Of a stretch of DNA of 37,144 nucleotides, positions 13,387 through 21,067 are shown one piece after another. The position numbers and the translations under genes were made by a program. The stretch is from Paludibacteraceae bacterium (GTDB lineage: Bacteria > Bacteroidota > Bacteroidia > Bacteroidales > Paludibacteraceae). The notes under the pieces are model-generated. The model was not told the DNA's origin. It saw only the letters and a list, made by a program, of their open reading frames with translations, and did no database searches. The DNA lies in assembly GCA_017478725.1 (NCBI GenBank), contig JAFVDD010000011.1:1-37144 (forward strand), read 5' to 3'. The stretch's first letter is position 1, and each line of letters starts with the position of its first letter.

Positions 13387-14550
13387 ATGAAAGGGATTCG
13401 ATACATTTTAGTCTTTTGTCTTTTGTCCTTCAGCGCAGCGGTCTTTACTCCGGTGAAAGCCGTCGAGCGAACGATATTGGTTGGTCCGAAGACCATCGGT
13501 AAGGCCTGGAAAGACAATATCGTGCTGGAGCCGCGGCATTTCGCAGACGCCAAGGCAGGCGACATCCTCACCGTCTATCATGACCGCGCCAAAGGCATTG
13601 CGCAAGGCGCTTTCCAAAATCCGACGAACTGGCAGGGCGTGGCGCCCGAGTACGCCTATTTCGGCATCAAAGGGCCGTTCCGCATGACCCTGACGGATGA
13701 TATATTAAGGATTGCGCGCGAGCACGGAATAGCCATCGGCGGACATGACTACCGCATCCTCTATGTCACCCTCTCCGATGCGGCGGACTACCAGGAGACC
13801 ATCGTCTGGAAGGGTACGCCGGTGCAGATGAAAGCCGACTGGAGCGCGAGTGCGGAGATACCGGCGCAGAGCCTCAAGAACCTCCGCGAAGGTGACGCGC
13901 TACGTTTTCATGTCAGCAAAGTACAGGCAGGGGCATCGCTCAAACTGATGGACTTCACATGGAATGCTATCGACCCGACAGTGGACGGTGCGCCGGTGGG
14001 CGGCGAGGCGTTCACATGGTATATCCTCGATAACACACCGCTGCTCAAGATTCAGTTGGCAGGCGGCGGCATGAACACCGCCCTGCGCGTCGGCGGAACG
14101 GGTTACCGTCTGGACAAAATAGGTATCGTGCAGTTCGTCGGTACGGTGAGCGGAGACATCTCCCAAGCGCAGCGTGCGCCCAAGGAGTATGTGCTGCAGC
14201 CGGGCGAACTCTTCCATGGCGAGAAAGCCTTTCCCAACGACTGGAGCGGCAACCTGCGCATCACCGCAGCGCCTTTCCAGAAAAGCACGGAGAACGATGT
14301 GCTGGTCATCAGTTACCGCATTGACCCTGCCGCCAAAGCAGCAGGCGTGACACCCCAGCTTTCCCTGCGCGACGGACGGACATGGGACGAGATAACCGGT
14401 GCGGCAGAGCCCGTATTGTACACGCTGGACGGCAACGATGTGGTGTATCTGTTTGACGCCACGGCGCTGGATGCCGTCAAGACGCGCGGCTTCATCCTCA
14501 CCGGCGTGGGATTTATGCTTACCAAAATAGAACTAATATCTGCTCAATAA
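13387..14550 (+). CDS. Secreted protein of three repeated beta-domains (putative glycan-binding)
   Basis: 387 residues from ATG 13387, chosen for the signal peptide MKGIRYILVFCLLSFSAAVF; a GTG overlapping the GH26 stop would add seven charged residues. After cleavage there are three copies of a domain of 100-120 residues. Each begins near a W/V-x-G strand (ILVGPK, TIVWKG), has a central GD-x-L strand and ends with a G-x-G-[YF]-x-L-[DT]-K-I strand (GTGYRLDKIGIV, GVGFMLTKIELI). The same domain recurs in four other PUL proteins. It lies between the mannanase and SusC, where surface glycan-binding proteins are often found, so mannan binding is proposed. No C-terminal sorting tail is visible. A 7-bp repeat array lies in the signal peptide. 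Confidence 0.75.
   Translation: MKGIRYILVFCLLSFSAAVFTPVKAVERTILVGPKTIGKAWKDNIVLEPRHFADAKAGDILTVYHDRAKGIAQGAFQNPTNWQGVAPEYAYFGIKGPFRMTLTDDILRIAREHGIAIGGHDYRILYVTLSDAADYQETIVWKGTPVQMKADWSASAEIPAQSLKNLREGDALRFHVSKVQAGASLKLMDFTWNAIDPTVDGAPVGGEAFTWYILDNTPLLKIQLAGGGMNTALRVGGTGYRLDKIGIVQFVGTVSGDISQAQRAPKEYVLQPGELFHGEKAFPNDWSGNLRITAAPFQKSTENDVLVISYRIDPAAKAAGVTPQLSLRDGRTWDEITGAAEPVLYTLDGNDVVYLFDATALDAVKTRGFILTGVGFMLTKIELISAQ
13411..13431 (+). repeat. 7-bp array in signal peptide, unit GTCTTTT
   Basis: Three units: GTCTTTT, GTCTTTT, GTCCTTC. They encode the hydrophobic stretch LVFCLLSF of the signal peptide, so the array is maintained in frame. Confidence 0.6.
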
Positions 14551-14551
14551 T

Positions 14552-17500
14552 ATGCGAAAGATTCTCCTTATTATTACCTGTGCGCTCGCGTGCGCGTTGA
14601 ATGCACAGACGACGGTCACAGGAACGGTGATGGACGGAACGAACAACGAATCCGCCATCGGTGCGTCGGTTATTGTAGTAGGCACGCAAGTGGGCACGGT
14701 GACCGATTTTGACGGTCATTTCTCCCTCGAAGTGCCGGAAGGCAAGTTCATTCTCCAGATCTCGATGGTGGGTTACAAGACCCAAGTGCTCAACATCCGC
14801 GGCAAGAACAACGTGGAGGTAACACTGATGGAAGACGCCCAACTAATGGACGAAGTGGTGGTAGTCGGCTACGGTACGATGAAGAAACGCGACCTCTCCG
14901 GTTCGGTCAGTCAGATTAAGTCCGAAGATATCATGCAGGGTGGTCAGATGAATGTGGCGGAAAGTTTGGAAGGCAAGATTGCCGGTGTGGATGTCAAGGC
15001 TTCGGATGGCGCTCCGGGAAGCGGCGTGAGCATCACCGTGCGCGGTGCCAACTCGTTCACCACCAGCTCGCAGCCCCTCTATATAGTGGACGGTATTCCG
15101 TTCGGCACAGACCCCAACGGCGTGCCTTCATCGGGTGCCAACGAAGGGCAGAACCAGAGCCAGAACCCGCTCTCGATGATCAACCCCAACGACATTGAGA
15201 AGATTGAGGTGCTCAAAGATGCGTCCGCAACTGCCATCTACGGTTCGCGCGGCGCCAACGGCGTAGTCATCATCACTACCCGCAAGGGGCAGGAAGGGCG
15301 TCCGCGTGTAGAACTCAATATCAAAGGCGGCATCCAGCAGATAAACAAAAAAGTAGAGATGCTCGATGCGTACCACTACGCGCTTTATCAGAACGAAGCG
15401 GCGGCGAACAGCCGTCTGTACGAAGGGACCACCACGCGCGACCCCTACCGCGGCGAGTGGGATTATCCGTATATCGGCAGCGGCTATGTCTATTCGCAGG
15501 GCGAGTACAACCCCGCGCCGGAAGATTTTCTCAACCCCGGCCTGCGCTATGACAAGTACGGCAACGTGGACGAGGTGGCAGGCACCGACTGGCAGCAGCA
15601 GATTTACCGTCTGGGTTACACGCAGGAGTACAACGCGTCCGTCACGGGCGGCACGGACAAAGGCTATTACGCTTTCTCCGGCTCCTATGCCGATCAGGCA
15701 GGTATCATCAAAAACACCGGCTACAAGCGTTACGGACTGAGTATCAACACCGCGTGGCATATCACCAAATGGCTGGAGATAGGTACATCACAGCATTTCA
15801 CCAACGCCACGACCAATTTCCAGCGCACGAACTCCGAGAACACGGGTATCATCCGTTCCTCGCTCATCTTCCCGCCCACCTACGGTCCGCACAAAGAGAC
15901 GGAGCAACTGGACGAACTGAACTGGCTGGCTGCCAACCCGCTCAATTATGTCAACGGCGCAAAGGATGAACTGCGTCAGATATCGTGGTTCTCGTCCTCG
16001 TTCGTGGAGTTCACGATCCAGCCGTGGCTCAAGCTCCGCCAGAACCTCGGTCTGGGATACAACGACGGTCACCGTTCTACCTATTACGACCGCCACACAC
16101 AGGAAGGCAAAGCACCCTATAACGGCAAGGCGGGCAAGGCGTCGTCTATTTGGAAATCGCTGACCTCGGAGACCTTGCTCACTTTTGATCATAAGTTCAA
16201 CGAGAACCACGCCATCAACGCCGTGCTCGGTGTGACGTTTGAGAAAGGGTGGGGAAGCAACGAGAGCGTGACGGTCACCAATTTCCCGAACGATCTGACC
16301 AAAGACGCCAATATGGCGCTGGCGCTTGACAAAGCAGTGGTGAACAGCAGCACGACCGAGCAGTCGCTGGAGTCGTACCTCGCGCGTGTCAACTATACCC
16401 TCATGGGACGCTACCTTTTTACCGCCTCGGCGCGTGTGGACGGTTCGTCCTCGTTCGCCAAGAACCATAAATGGGCGCCGTTCTTCTCGGGCGCTTTCGC
16501 ATGGCGCATGATTGACGAGAGTTGGATGCAGGAGCAGGATGTGCTCTCCAACTGGAAATGGCGTGTGTCCTTCGGTGAGACCGGAAACCAAGCCATCGGC
16601 GCTTACCGCACGCTCACTGTCTTCGACGCTGCCAAGTACCCTTATGACGGTACGCTTGAAGGCGGTCTGGCGATGATCGACTGGCGCGGACCGGCTAACC
16701 CCGACCTCAAATGGGAGACCACCGACCAAGCCGACGCAGGTATTGACATCGGTTTTCTCAACAACCGCATCAACCTGACCGTTGATTATTACTGGAAAAA
16801 AACGCGCGACCTCTTGCAGAACGTCACCATCCCTTCCTCGTCCGGCTTCAGCCAGATGATGGTCAACTCCGGATGGGTCATCAACCAAGGTGTGGAGGTC
16901 TCCTTCGGCGCAGTCGCCATCGATATGAAAGACTGGAAATGGCAACTCGATGCCAACTTCTCGCTCAACCGCAACCGCATCGGCGGTCTGGAAGGCGACC
17001 AGTATGCTACGGCGCTTTGGAGCAAGGCGGATCAGGTCTTCCTCCAACGCAACGGCTGCCCCATCGGTACGCTCTACGGTTACAAAGAGGATGGCATTGA
17101 CCCCGCAACGGGCGAGATTATATATAGCGATTTGAACGGAGACGGATCTATCACCGAAGCCGACCGTACCATCATCGGAAACACCAACCCCGATTTCACC
17201 TACAGCCTCACCTCGCGCTTGTCGTGGAAAGGGCTCTCCCTCAATTTCATGCTGCAAGGTTCGCACGGCAACGATATCTTCAATTACAACCTGACGGACA
17301 TCACCATGTCCAACCTCGGCAACATCACCCGCGAGGCGTACGACCACCGCTGGACGGCGGAGAACCAGAACGGCGCCCTGTGGCCCAAAGCCACTGCCGG
17401 TTACACCCGCACATGGCTGGTCTCCGACCGCTACGTAGAAGACGGTTCGTTCCTCAAAATCAAGTACATAACCCTCTCGTACGACTGGAACAACCCTGCC

Positions 17501-17680
17501 AAGTGGTTGCAGAAGATCAACTTCAACTTCACTGTCAACAACGTCTATACGTTCACGCGTTACTCGTGGTTTGACCCGGATGTCAATGCCGGCGGTTCGA
17601 ACCCAGCCTGCCCGGGTGTGGACAGCTATTCGTACCCCTCCGCCCGCTCGTATAACTTAGGAATTAACTTCGTATTCTAA
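14552..17680 (+). CDS. SusC/RagA-type TonB-dependent outer membrane transporter
   Basis: 1042 residues. The signal peptide MRKILLIITCALACALNAQ is followed by a carboxypeptidase-regulatory-like domain (about 21-105, TVTGTVMDGTNNESAIGASV), a TonB-box-like stretch EVVVVGYGT near 103-111, the plug domain (about 112-230, ending in LKDASATAIYGSRGANGVV) and a 22-strand barrel. The chain ends in LGINFVF, the terminal aromatic residue expected for BAM-dependent barrels. SusC proteins import oligosaccharides together with the SusD lid, driven by TonB. It starts 1 bp after the preceding gene's stop and is 12 bp before SusD. Substrate by context: mannan oligosaccharides. Confidence 0.97.
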   Translation: MRKILLIITCALACALNAQTTVTGTVMDGTNNESAIGASVIVVGTQVGTVTDFDGHFSLEVPEGKFILQISMVGYKTQVLNIRGKNNVEVTLMEDAQLMDEVVVVGYGTMKKRDLSGSVSQIKSEDIMQGGQMNVAESLEGKIAGVDVKASDGAPGSGVSITVRGANSFTTSSQPLYIVDGIPFGTDPNGVPSSGANEGQNQSQNPLSMINPNDIEKIEVLKDASATAIYGSRGANGVVIITTRKGQEGRPRVELNIKGGIQQINKKVEMLDAYHYALYQNEAAANSRLYEGTTTRDPYRGEWDYPYIGSGYVYSQGEYNPAPEDFLNPGLRYDKYGNVDEVAGTDWQQQIYRLGYTQEYNASVTGGTDKGYYAFSGSYADQAGIIKNTGYKRYGLSINTAWHITKWLEIGTSQHFTNATTNFQRTNSENTGIIRSSLIFPPTYGPHKETEQLDELNWLAANPLNYVNGAKDELRQISWFSSSFVEFTIQPWLKLRQNLGLGYNDGHRSTYYDRHTQEGKAPYNGKAGKASSIWKSLTSETLLTFDHKFNENHAINAVLGVTFEKGWGSNESVTVTNFPNDLTKDANMALALDKAVVNSSTTEQSLESYLARVNYTLMGRYLFTASARVDGSSSFAKNHKWAPFFSGAFAWRMIDESWMQEQDVLSNWKWRVSFGETGNQAIGAYRTLTVFDAAKYPYDGTLEGGLAMIDWRGPANPDLKWETTDQADAGIDIGFLNNRINLTVDYYWKKTRDLLQNVTIPSSSGFSQMMVNSGWVINQGVEVSFGAVAIDMKDWKWQLDANFSLNRNRIGGLEGDQYATALWSKADQVFLQRNGCPIGTLYGYKEDGIDPATGEIIYSDLNGDGSITEADRTIIGNTNPDFTYSLTSRLSWKGLSLNFMLQGSHGNDIFNYNLTDITMSNLGNITREAYDHRWTAENQNGALWPKATAGYTRTWLVSDRYVEDGSFLKIKYITLSYDWNNPAKWLQKINFNFTVNNVYTFTRYSWFDPDVNAGGSNPACPGVDSYSYPSARSYNLGINFVF

Positions 17681-17692
17681 AACATCGCAACT

Positions 17693-19498
17693 ATGAGAAA
17701 AAATAATCTTACAGCAACTGCAAGTTGCGGTCTTACAGTAAAACGGTCTTGCAGGCTGTTCGCAGCCGGTCTTATAGCGTTAGCGGTCAGCGCCACAGCG
17801 CTAACTTCTTGCTCCTGGATCGAGGAAAACCCCGACTCCCTCGTGACTGCCGAACAACTCGGCGACAGCAAGGAAGCCTGCGACCAGCTCGTCACCGGTG
17901 TTTATTCCAAGTGGATTTACGACATGTTCTGCTGGGGCTATTTCCCGCGCATGTTGGAGTTTGACGCCGATTATATCTCCGGTCCCGACTGGCTCTTCGG
18001 TACCTTCGGTGCAGGCAATTTTCAAGGCGAACCGGATCTCACGGACGCACTCTGGAAAGGCTGTTACGGGCTCATCGGACGTGCCAACACCGCCGAGCGG
18101 TATATCACTGCCATGAAGAACCTCACCGACAAGCAGCGCAACAACGCCATCGGTGAACTGCGCTTCCAGAAAGCCTTTGCCTATTTCCTGCTTGTCCGTG
18201 CTTACGGCGAGATACCTGTCCAGCCGGAGACGGAGTCGTTCGACCGCAACCAGCCTCGCAAACCTGTGACCGAGGTCTATAACTACATCATCGCCCAACT
18301 GGAATCCGCGACGCAACTCCTCTATCGGAATACCGACGACGGCTATCAGGCAGGGCATGTGTCTGCCGGTTCGGCTGCCGGCTTGTTAGCCAAGGTCTAT
18401 GCCACCGAAGCCGCTTATGCGATGCCTGCCGGTACGCAGATCACCGTCCGCACCGGCGCGCCTTATACCACCGACGCCTCGGGTAACAAACAATACGCGC
18501 CGCTGGTGGAGCAAACCCTCTCCAAGCAAGCCGTTGCCGGCTACGAATCGCTTGATCCGCAGCAACTCTGGCAGCAGGCGGCGGATTGGGCGCAAACAGT
18601 ACTCGACGGCACGTTCGGCACCTACGAACTGCTCGATTACAGCCTCTTGTGGAAAAAAGCGTCCGCCACCGCCTCGGAGTTCCTCTTCTCCGTCGGAACG
18701 GTCAGCGGCGACGCAACCTACAAAACAGCCGTCCACACTCAGTACGAGGGTTACATGACCGCCACCGGTTCGGATTTCATCAGTTCGGGCGGCTGGACGG
18801 GCTGCACGCGCCACTGGTACGATCTCTTCGACCACGACGACTACCGTATTACACAGGGCGTCAAGCACCGCTGGCGCGTCTATACGCAGGAAGCATCCAA
18901 CAGCGGTTTCTACTATCCCTACGACGACGAATACACCATTATGGCGACCGGCCGTAACCTCAACGGCGACTGGGTAAAAGACCCCGAAGGCATCTTCGCG
19001 GACGGCGTGAACTACTATTATTCCGCCGATGCACAGTGCCTCGCGTTTACCACCAAATACATGGATGTGACGGACGATGCGACCGCCAACGCCGACGCCA
19101 ACTGGCCCTTCCTCCGTCTCGCGGATGTTATCCTCATCTACGCCGAGGCGCTCAACGAACTGGACAAACCCACCGACGCGCTCACGCAATTAAATAGGGT
19201 ACGCACGCGTGCGAACGCTTCCCGTGCTTCGATGGGCGGCAAGCATGCCCTCGCCACCAAAGAGGCGCGCCGTTCGGCTATCCTTGAGGAGCGTGCCAAA
19301 GAGCTGGCGTGCGAAGCCGACCGCCGTTGGGACCTCATCCGCTGGGGTATCTACCTCGACGCCATGAACGCCATCGGCGGCAACGATGACGGCGGTGTCA
19401 ATAAGTCCCGCACCGACCGCAACCTCCTTTTCCCCATCCCCGCACAGGAGATAAACACCAACTCCGCCATCACCACGAACAACCCCGGTTGGAATTAA
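17693..19498 (+). CDS. SusD/RagB-type glycan-binding lipoprotein
   Basis: 601 residues. The N-terminal signal is long and ends in the lipobox ALTSC (C40), so the protein is a surface lipoprotein. The SusD fold is recognisable from the N-terminal helices (ACDQLVTGVYSKW), the conserved AYFLLVRAYGEIPV segment in the TPR-like part, and the C-terminal ILEERAKELACEADRRWDLI, which is highly typical of RagB/SusD. It caps the SusC transporter and delivers glycan. Together with the upstream gene it defines the locus as a PUL. Confidence 0.97.
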   Translation: MRKNNLTATASCGLTVKRSCRLFAAGLIALAVSATALTSCSWIEENPDSLVTAEQLGDSKEACDQLVTGVYSKWIYDMFCWGYFPRMLEFDADYISGPDWLFGTFGAGNFQGEPDLTDALWKGCYGLIGRANTAERYITAMKNLTDKQRNNAIGELRFQKAFAYFLLVRAYGEIPVQPETESFDRNQPRKPVTEVYNYIIAQLESATQLLYRNTDDGYQAGHVSAGSAAGLLAKVYATEAAYAMPAGTQITVRTGAPYTTDASGNKQYAPLVEQTLSKQAVAGYESLDPQQLWQQAADWAQTVLDGTFGTYELLDYSLLWKKASATASEFLFSVGTVSGDATYKTAVHTQYEGYMTATGSDFISSGGWTGCTRHWYDLFDHDDYRITQGVKHRWRVYTQEASNSGFYYPYDDEYTIMATGRNLNGDWVKDPEGIFADGVNYYYSADAQCLAFTTKYMDVTDDATANADANWPFLRLADVILIYAEALNELDKPTDALTQLNRVRTRANASRASMGGKHALATKEARRSAILEERAKELACEADRRWDLIRWGIYLDAMNAIGGNDDGGVNKSRTDRNLLFPIPAQEINTNSAITTNNPGWN

Positions 19499-19515
19499 AA
19501 TACATTGTTAATTAG

Positions 19516-19532
19516 GTCGGATGCTATCCGAC
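19516..19532 (+). promoter_or_regulatory. Small hairpin between SusD and the next gene
   Basis: GTCGGAT (19516-19522) and ATCCGAC (19526-19532) form a perfect 7-bp stem with a 3-base loop. There is no T-run, so it is more likely an RNA-processing or stability element than a terminator. Confidence 0.4.
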
Positions 19533-19549
19533 AAATAAAAAACACCATC

Positions 19550-20860
19550 ATGAAAAAGATTTTTACCCTTGTACTTTGTACTTTGTCACTTTGTCACTTC
19601 TCTTCCCTCTCCGCAGCAGAGAAAGTCGTTTGGACAGGAACCCAAGTGCTCGGCGAAGCCGGCGAAGACGCCCTCACTATTGAGGCGGATCAGTTAACGG
19701 ACTTAGCGCTGCATGACACCCTTGCAGTGACCGTCACCGACATGACCGACACCTACTGCCAGCTCAATATAGCCGGCAAGAACCCGTGGACGGTTATTCC
19801 CGGAACGGAATGGAACTCGCTTACAGAAGTAGGCACCTATAAGTATGAAATCGGCACGGAGGCGCTCTTGGCGTCCATTACTTCCGGCGGACTCATGATC
19901 CAAGGCAAGCTGTGTACGCTCACGCAGATAAGCATTCTTCCTTATGAATCATCCCAAGAACCCGAGCCTGAACCCGAACCGGAGCCCGAGATAGAAGATA
20001 TCAAAGTTGTCTGGAGCGGTGACACCGCTATCTCTTGGGATGAGACCTCCTATGCAGGAGTGCAGCTTGAGACCGCAAAAGCGGGAATCAGCTTCGAGGG
20101 CTTGAAGAAGGATTATTACCTCTTTTTCTACGTGGCTTCTGTAGAGGCGGACGCACAATATGAGTTGTGCAAAGGCGACTGGACTTCGCTTGTCGGAGCG
20201 CCTGTCGCTCAGACCGACACGATGTTCGTCTATCAGGTGACGGATGAGGCATTGGTAGCTGACATCATTGCTAACGGACTCATCATCAAAGGTATACGTT
20301 TCCATTTGACTTCCATCGTCATCTCTGTGAACGGACCGAAGAAAGATGACCCCGAACCCCAACCCGAAGCCAAAGAGTACGACTTCAAGACCGTTTGGAC
20401 AGGCGATGTGGCTATCTCTTGGAATCAGGATGTGTATAAAGGCACCGAACTGGTTACTATTGATGTTCAGGCAGATATGTTCGCCGGTTTGTTGGAAGGT
20501 GATTCAATCAAGTGCTACTATGCAGAAGCCATTGAGGGTGCCCAGTTTGCGCTCAGCTACAGAACCGAGGACTGGGGATATGCCGATTTGACTGTTTCAG
20601 AGCACGAAGGCTTCTTTGCTTACCGCGTGGCTTCGGACGAAATCGCAATGGACATAGCCGACCGAGGACTCGTCATCCGCGGACAGGGCTACCACCTCAC
20701 AAAAATCGAACTGGGCACACCCAAACAAACTGAAGGTATCGAAACTCCTTCCCTTCAGGGGAGGTCGGGAGAGGCGTATAAACTCCTCCGAAACGGTCAA
20801 CTCCTCATTCTCCGTAACGGCATCACCTACACCCTCAACGGGCAGATCCTCGATCGCTAA
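19550..20860 (+). CDS. Secreted three-domain protein with short C-terminal tail (putative surface glycan-binding protein)
   Basis: 436 residues from ATG 19550, chosen for the signal peptide MKKIFTLVLCTLSLCHFSSL. Three repeated domains (about 23-140, 160-265, 285-400) match those of the gene at 13387, with starts VVWTGTQVLG, VVWSGDTAIS and TVWTGDVAIS and ends GLMIQG, GLIIKGIRFHLTSI and GLVIRGQGYHLTKIEL. A linker of alternating Glu-Pro joins domains 1 and 2. The end has a REP-like insertion (PSLQGRSGEA) and a short tail LLRNGQLLILRNG...YTLNGQ seen in related form in the proteins at 25943 and 31399. Its place after SusD is the usual site for a surface glycan-binding protein, so mannan binding is likely but unproven. 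Confidence 0.78.
   Translation: MKKIFTLVLCTLSLCHFSSLSAAEKVVWTGTQVLGEAGEDALTIEADQLTDLALHDTLAVTVTDMTDTYCQLNIAGKNPWTVIPGTEWNSLTEVGTYKYEIGTEALLASITSGGLMIQGKLCTLTQISILPYESSQEPEPEPEPEPEIEDIKVVWSGDTAISWDETSYAGVQLETAKAGISFEGLKKDYYLFFYVASVEADAQYELCKGDWTSLVGAPVAQTDTMFVYQVTDEALVADIIANGLIIKGIRFHLTSIVISVNGPKKDDPEPQPEAKEYDFKTVWTGDVAISWNQDVYKGTELVTIDVQADMFAGLLEGDSIKCYYAEAIEGAQFALSYRTEDWGYADLTVSEHEGFFAYRVASDEIAMDIADRGLVIRGQGYHLTKIELGTPKQTEGIETPSLQGRSGEAYKLLRNGQLLILRNGITYTLNGQILDR
19568..19598 (+). repeat. 7-8-bp array in signal peptide, unit CTTTGTA/CTTTGTCA
   Basis: About four units in succession encode VLCTLSLCHF, the hydrophobic core of the signal peptide. The array is read in frame despite units not divisible by three. 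Confidence 0.65.
20745..20775 (+). repeat. REP-like element inside a coding region
   Basis: CCTTCCC, a 4-base loop and GGGGAGG are followed by TCGGGAGAGG. It resembles the element at 631-660 in opposite orientation. It is translated as PSLQGRSGEA between the last domain and the C-terminal tail of the protein at 19550, so the insertion kept the frame. Confidence 0.6.
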
Positions 20861-20865
20861 AAACG

Positions 20866-20898
20866 CATAACATAAGCATAACATAAGCATAACATAAG
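20866..20898. repeat. 11-bp tandem array 2, unit CATAACATAAG
   Basis: Three perfect copies at 20866, 20877 and 20888, followed by a partial TAAG. The array starts 6 bp after the last gene of PUL unit 1. Confidence 0.9.
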
Positions 20899-20937
20899 TA
20901 AGAGGAAAGGATGAGGACAATATAACGAAACTACTAT

Positions 20938-20969
20938 GTTTGCAGAGGGTTTTTATGCCCTCTGCAAAC
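20938..20969. terminator. Perfect 12-bp hairpin between PUL units 1 and 2
   Basis: GTTTGCAGAGGG (20938-20949) pairs with CCCTCTGCAAAC (20958-20969) around an 8-base loop. No T-run follows, but the position after unit 1 and just before the second operator makes a terminator or a 3'-end stabiliser the best reading. Confidence 0.55.
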
Positions 20970-20973
20970 AAAA

Positions 20974-21001
20974 GTGCTAAAAACAGCAAAAATTGTGTCA
21001 G
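20974..21001 (+). promoter_or_regulatory. Operator of PUL unit 2
   Basis: GTGCTAA at 20974-20980 and GTGTCAG at 20995-21001 are 21 bp apart, as in the operator of unit 1. The second half-site lies in the 18-bp identical block GCAAAAATTGTGTCAGCC. The first half-site is weaker here, which may lower affinity. Confidence 0.7.
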
Positions 21002-21005
21002 CCCG

Positions 21006-21029
21006 TCTGCCCGAAAAACTGTAATTTTG
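21006..21029 (+). promoter_or_regulatory. Promoter of PUL unit 2
   Basis: The -7 box is TAATTTTG at 21022-21029, followed by CA. The upstream box is weak (TCTGC at 21006), fitting dependence on an activator. The -7 box starts exactly 27 bp after the start of the second half-site, the same as in unit 1. Confidence 0.7.
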
Positions 21030-21067
21030 CACTATAAAAATGATTGCTAACTTTAAATACTAAACGA

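Noticed and set aside
15788-17347. Open frame of 519 codons on the minus strand
   Set aside because: It lies fully inside the SusC gene on the opposite strand and reflects that gene's codon pattern; the translation shows no recognisable domain.
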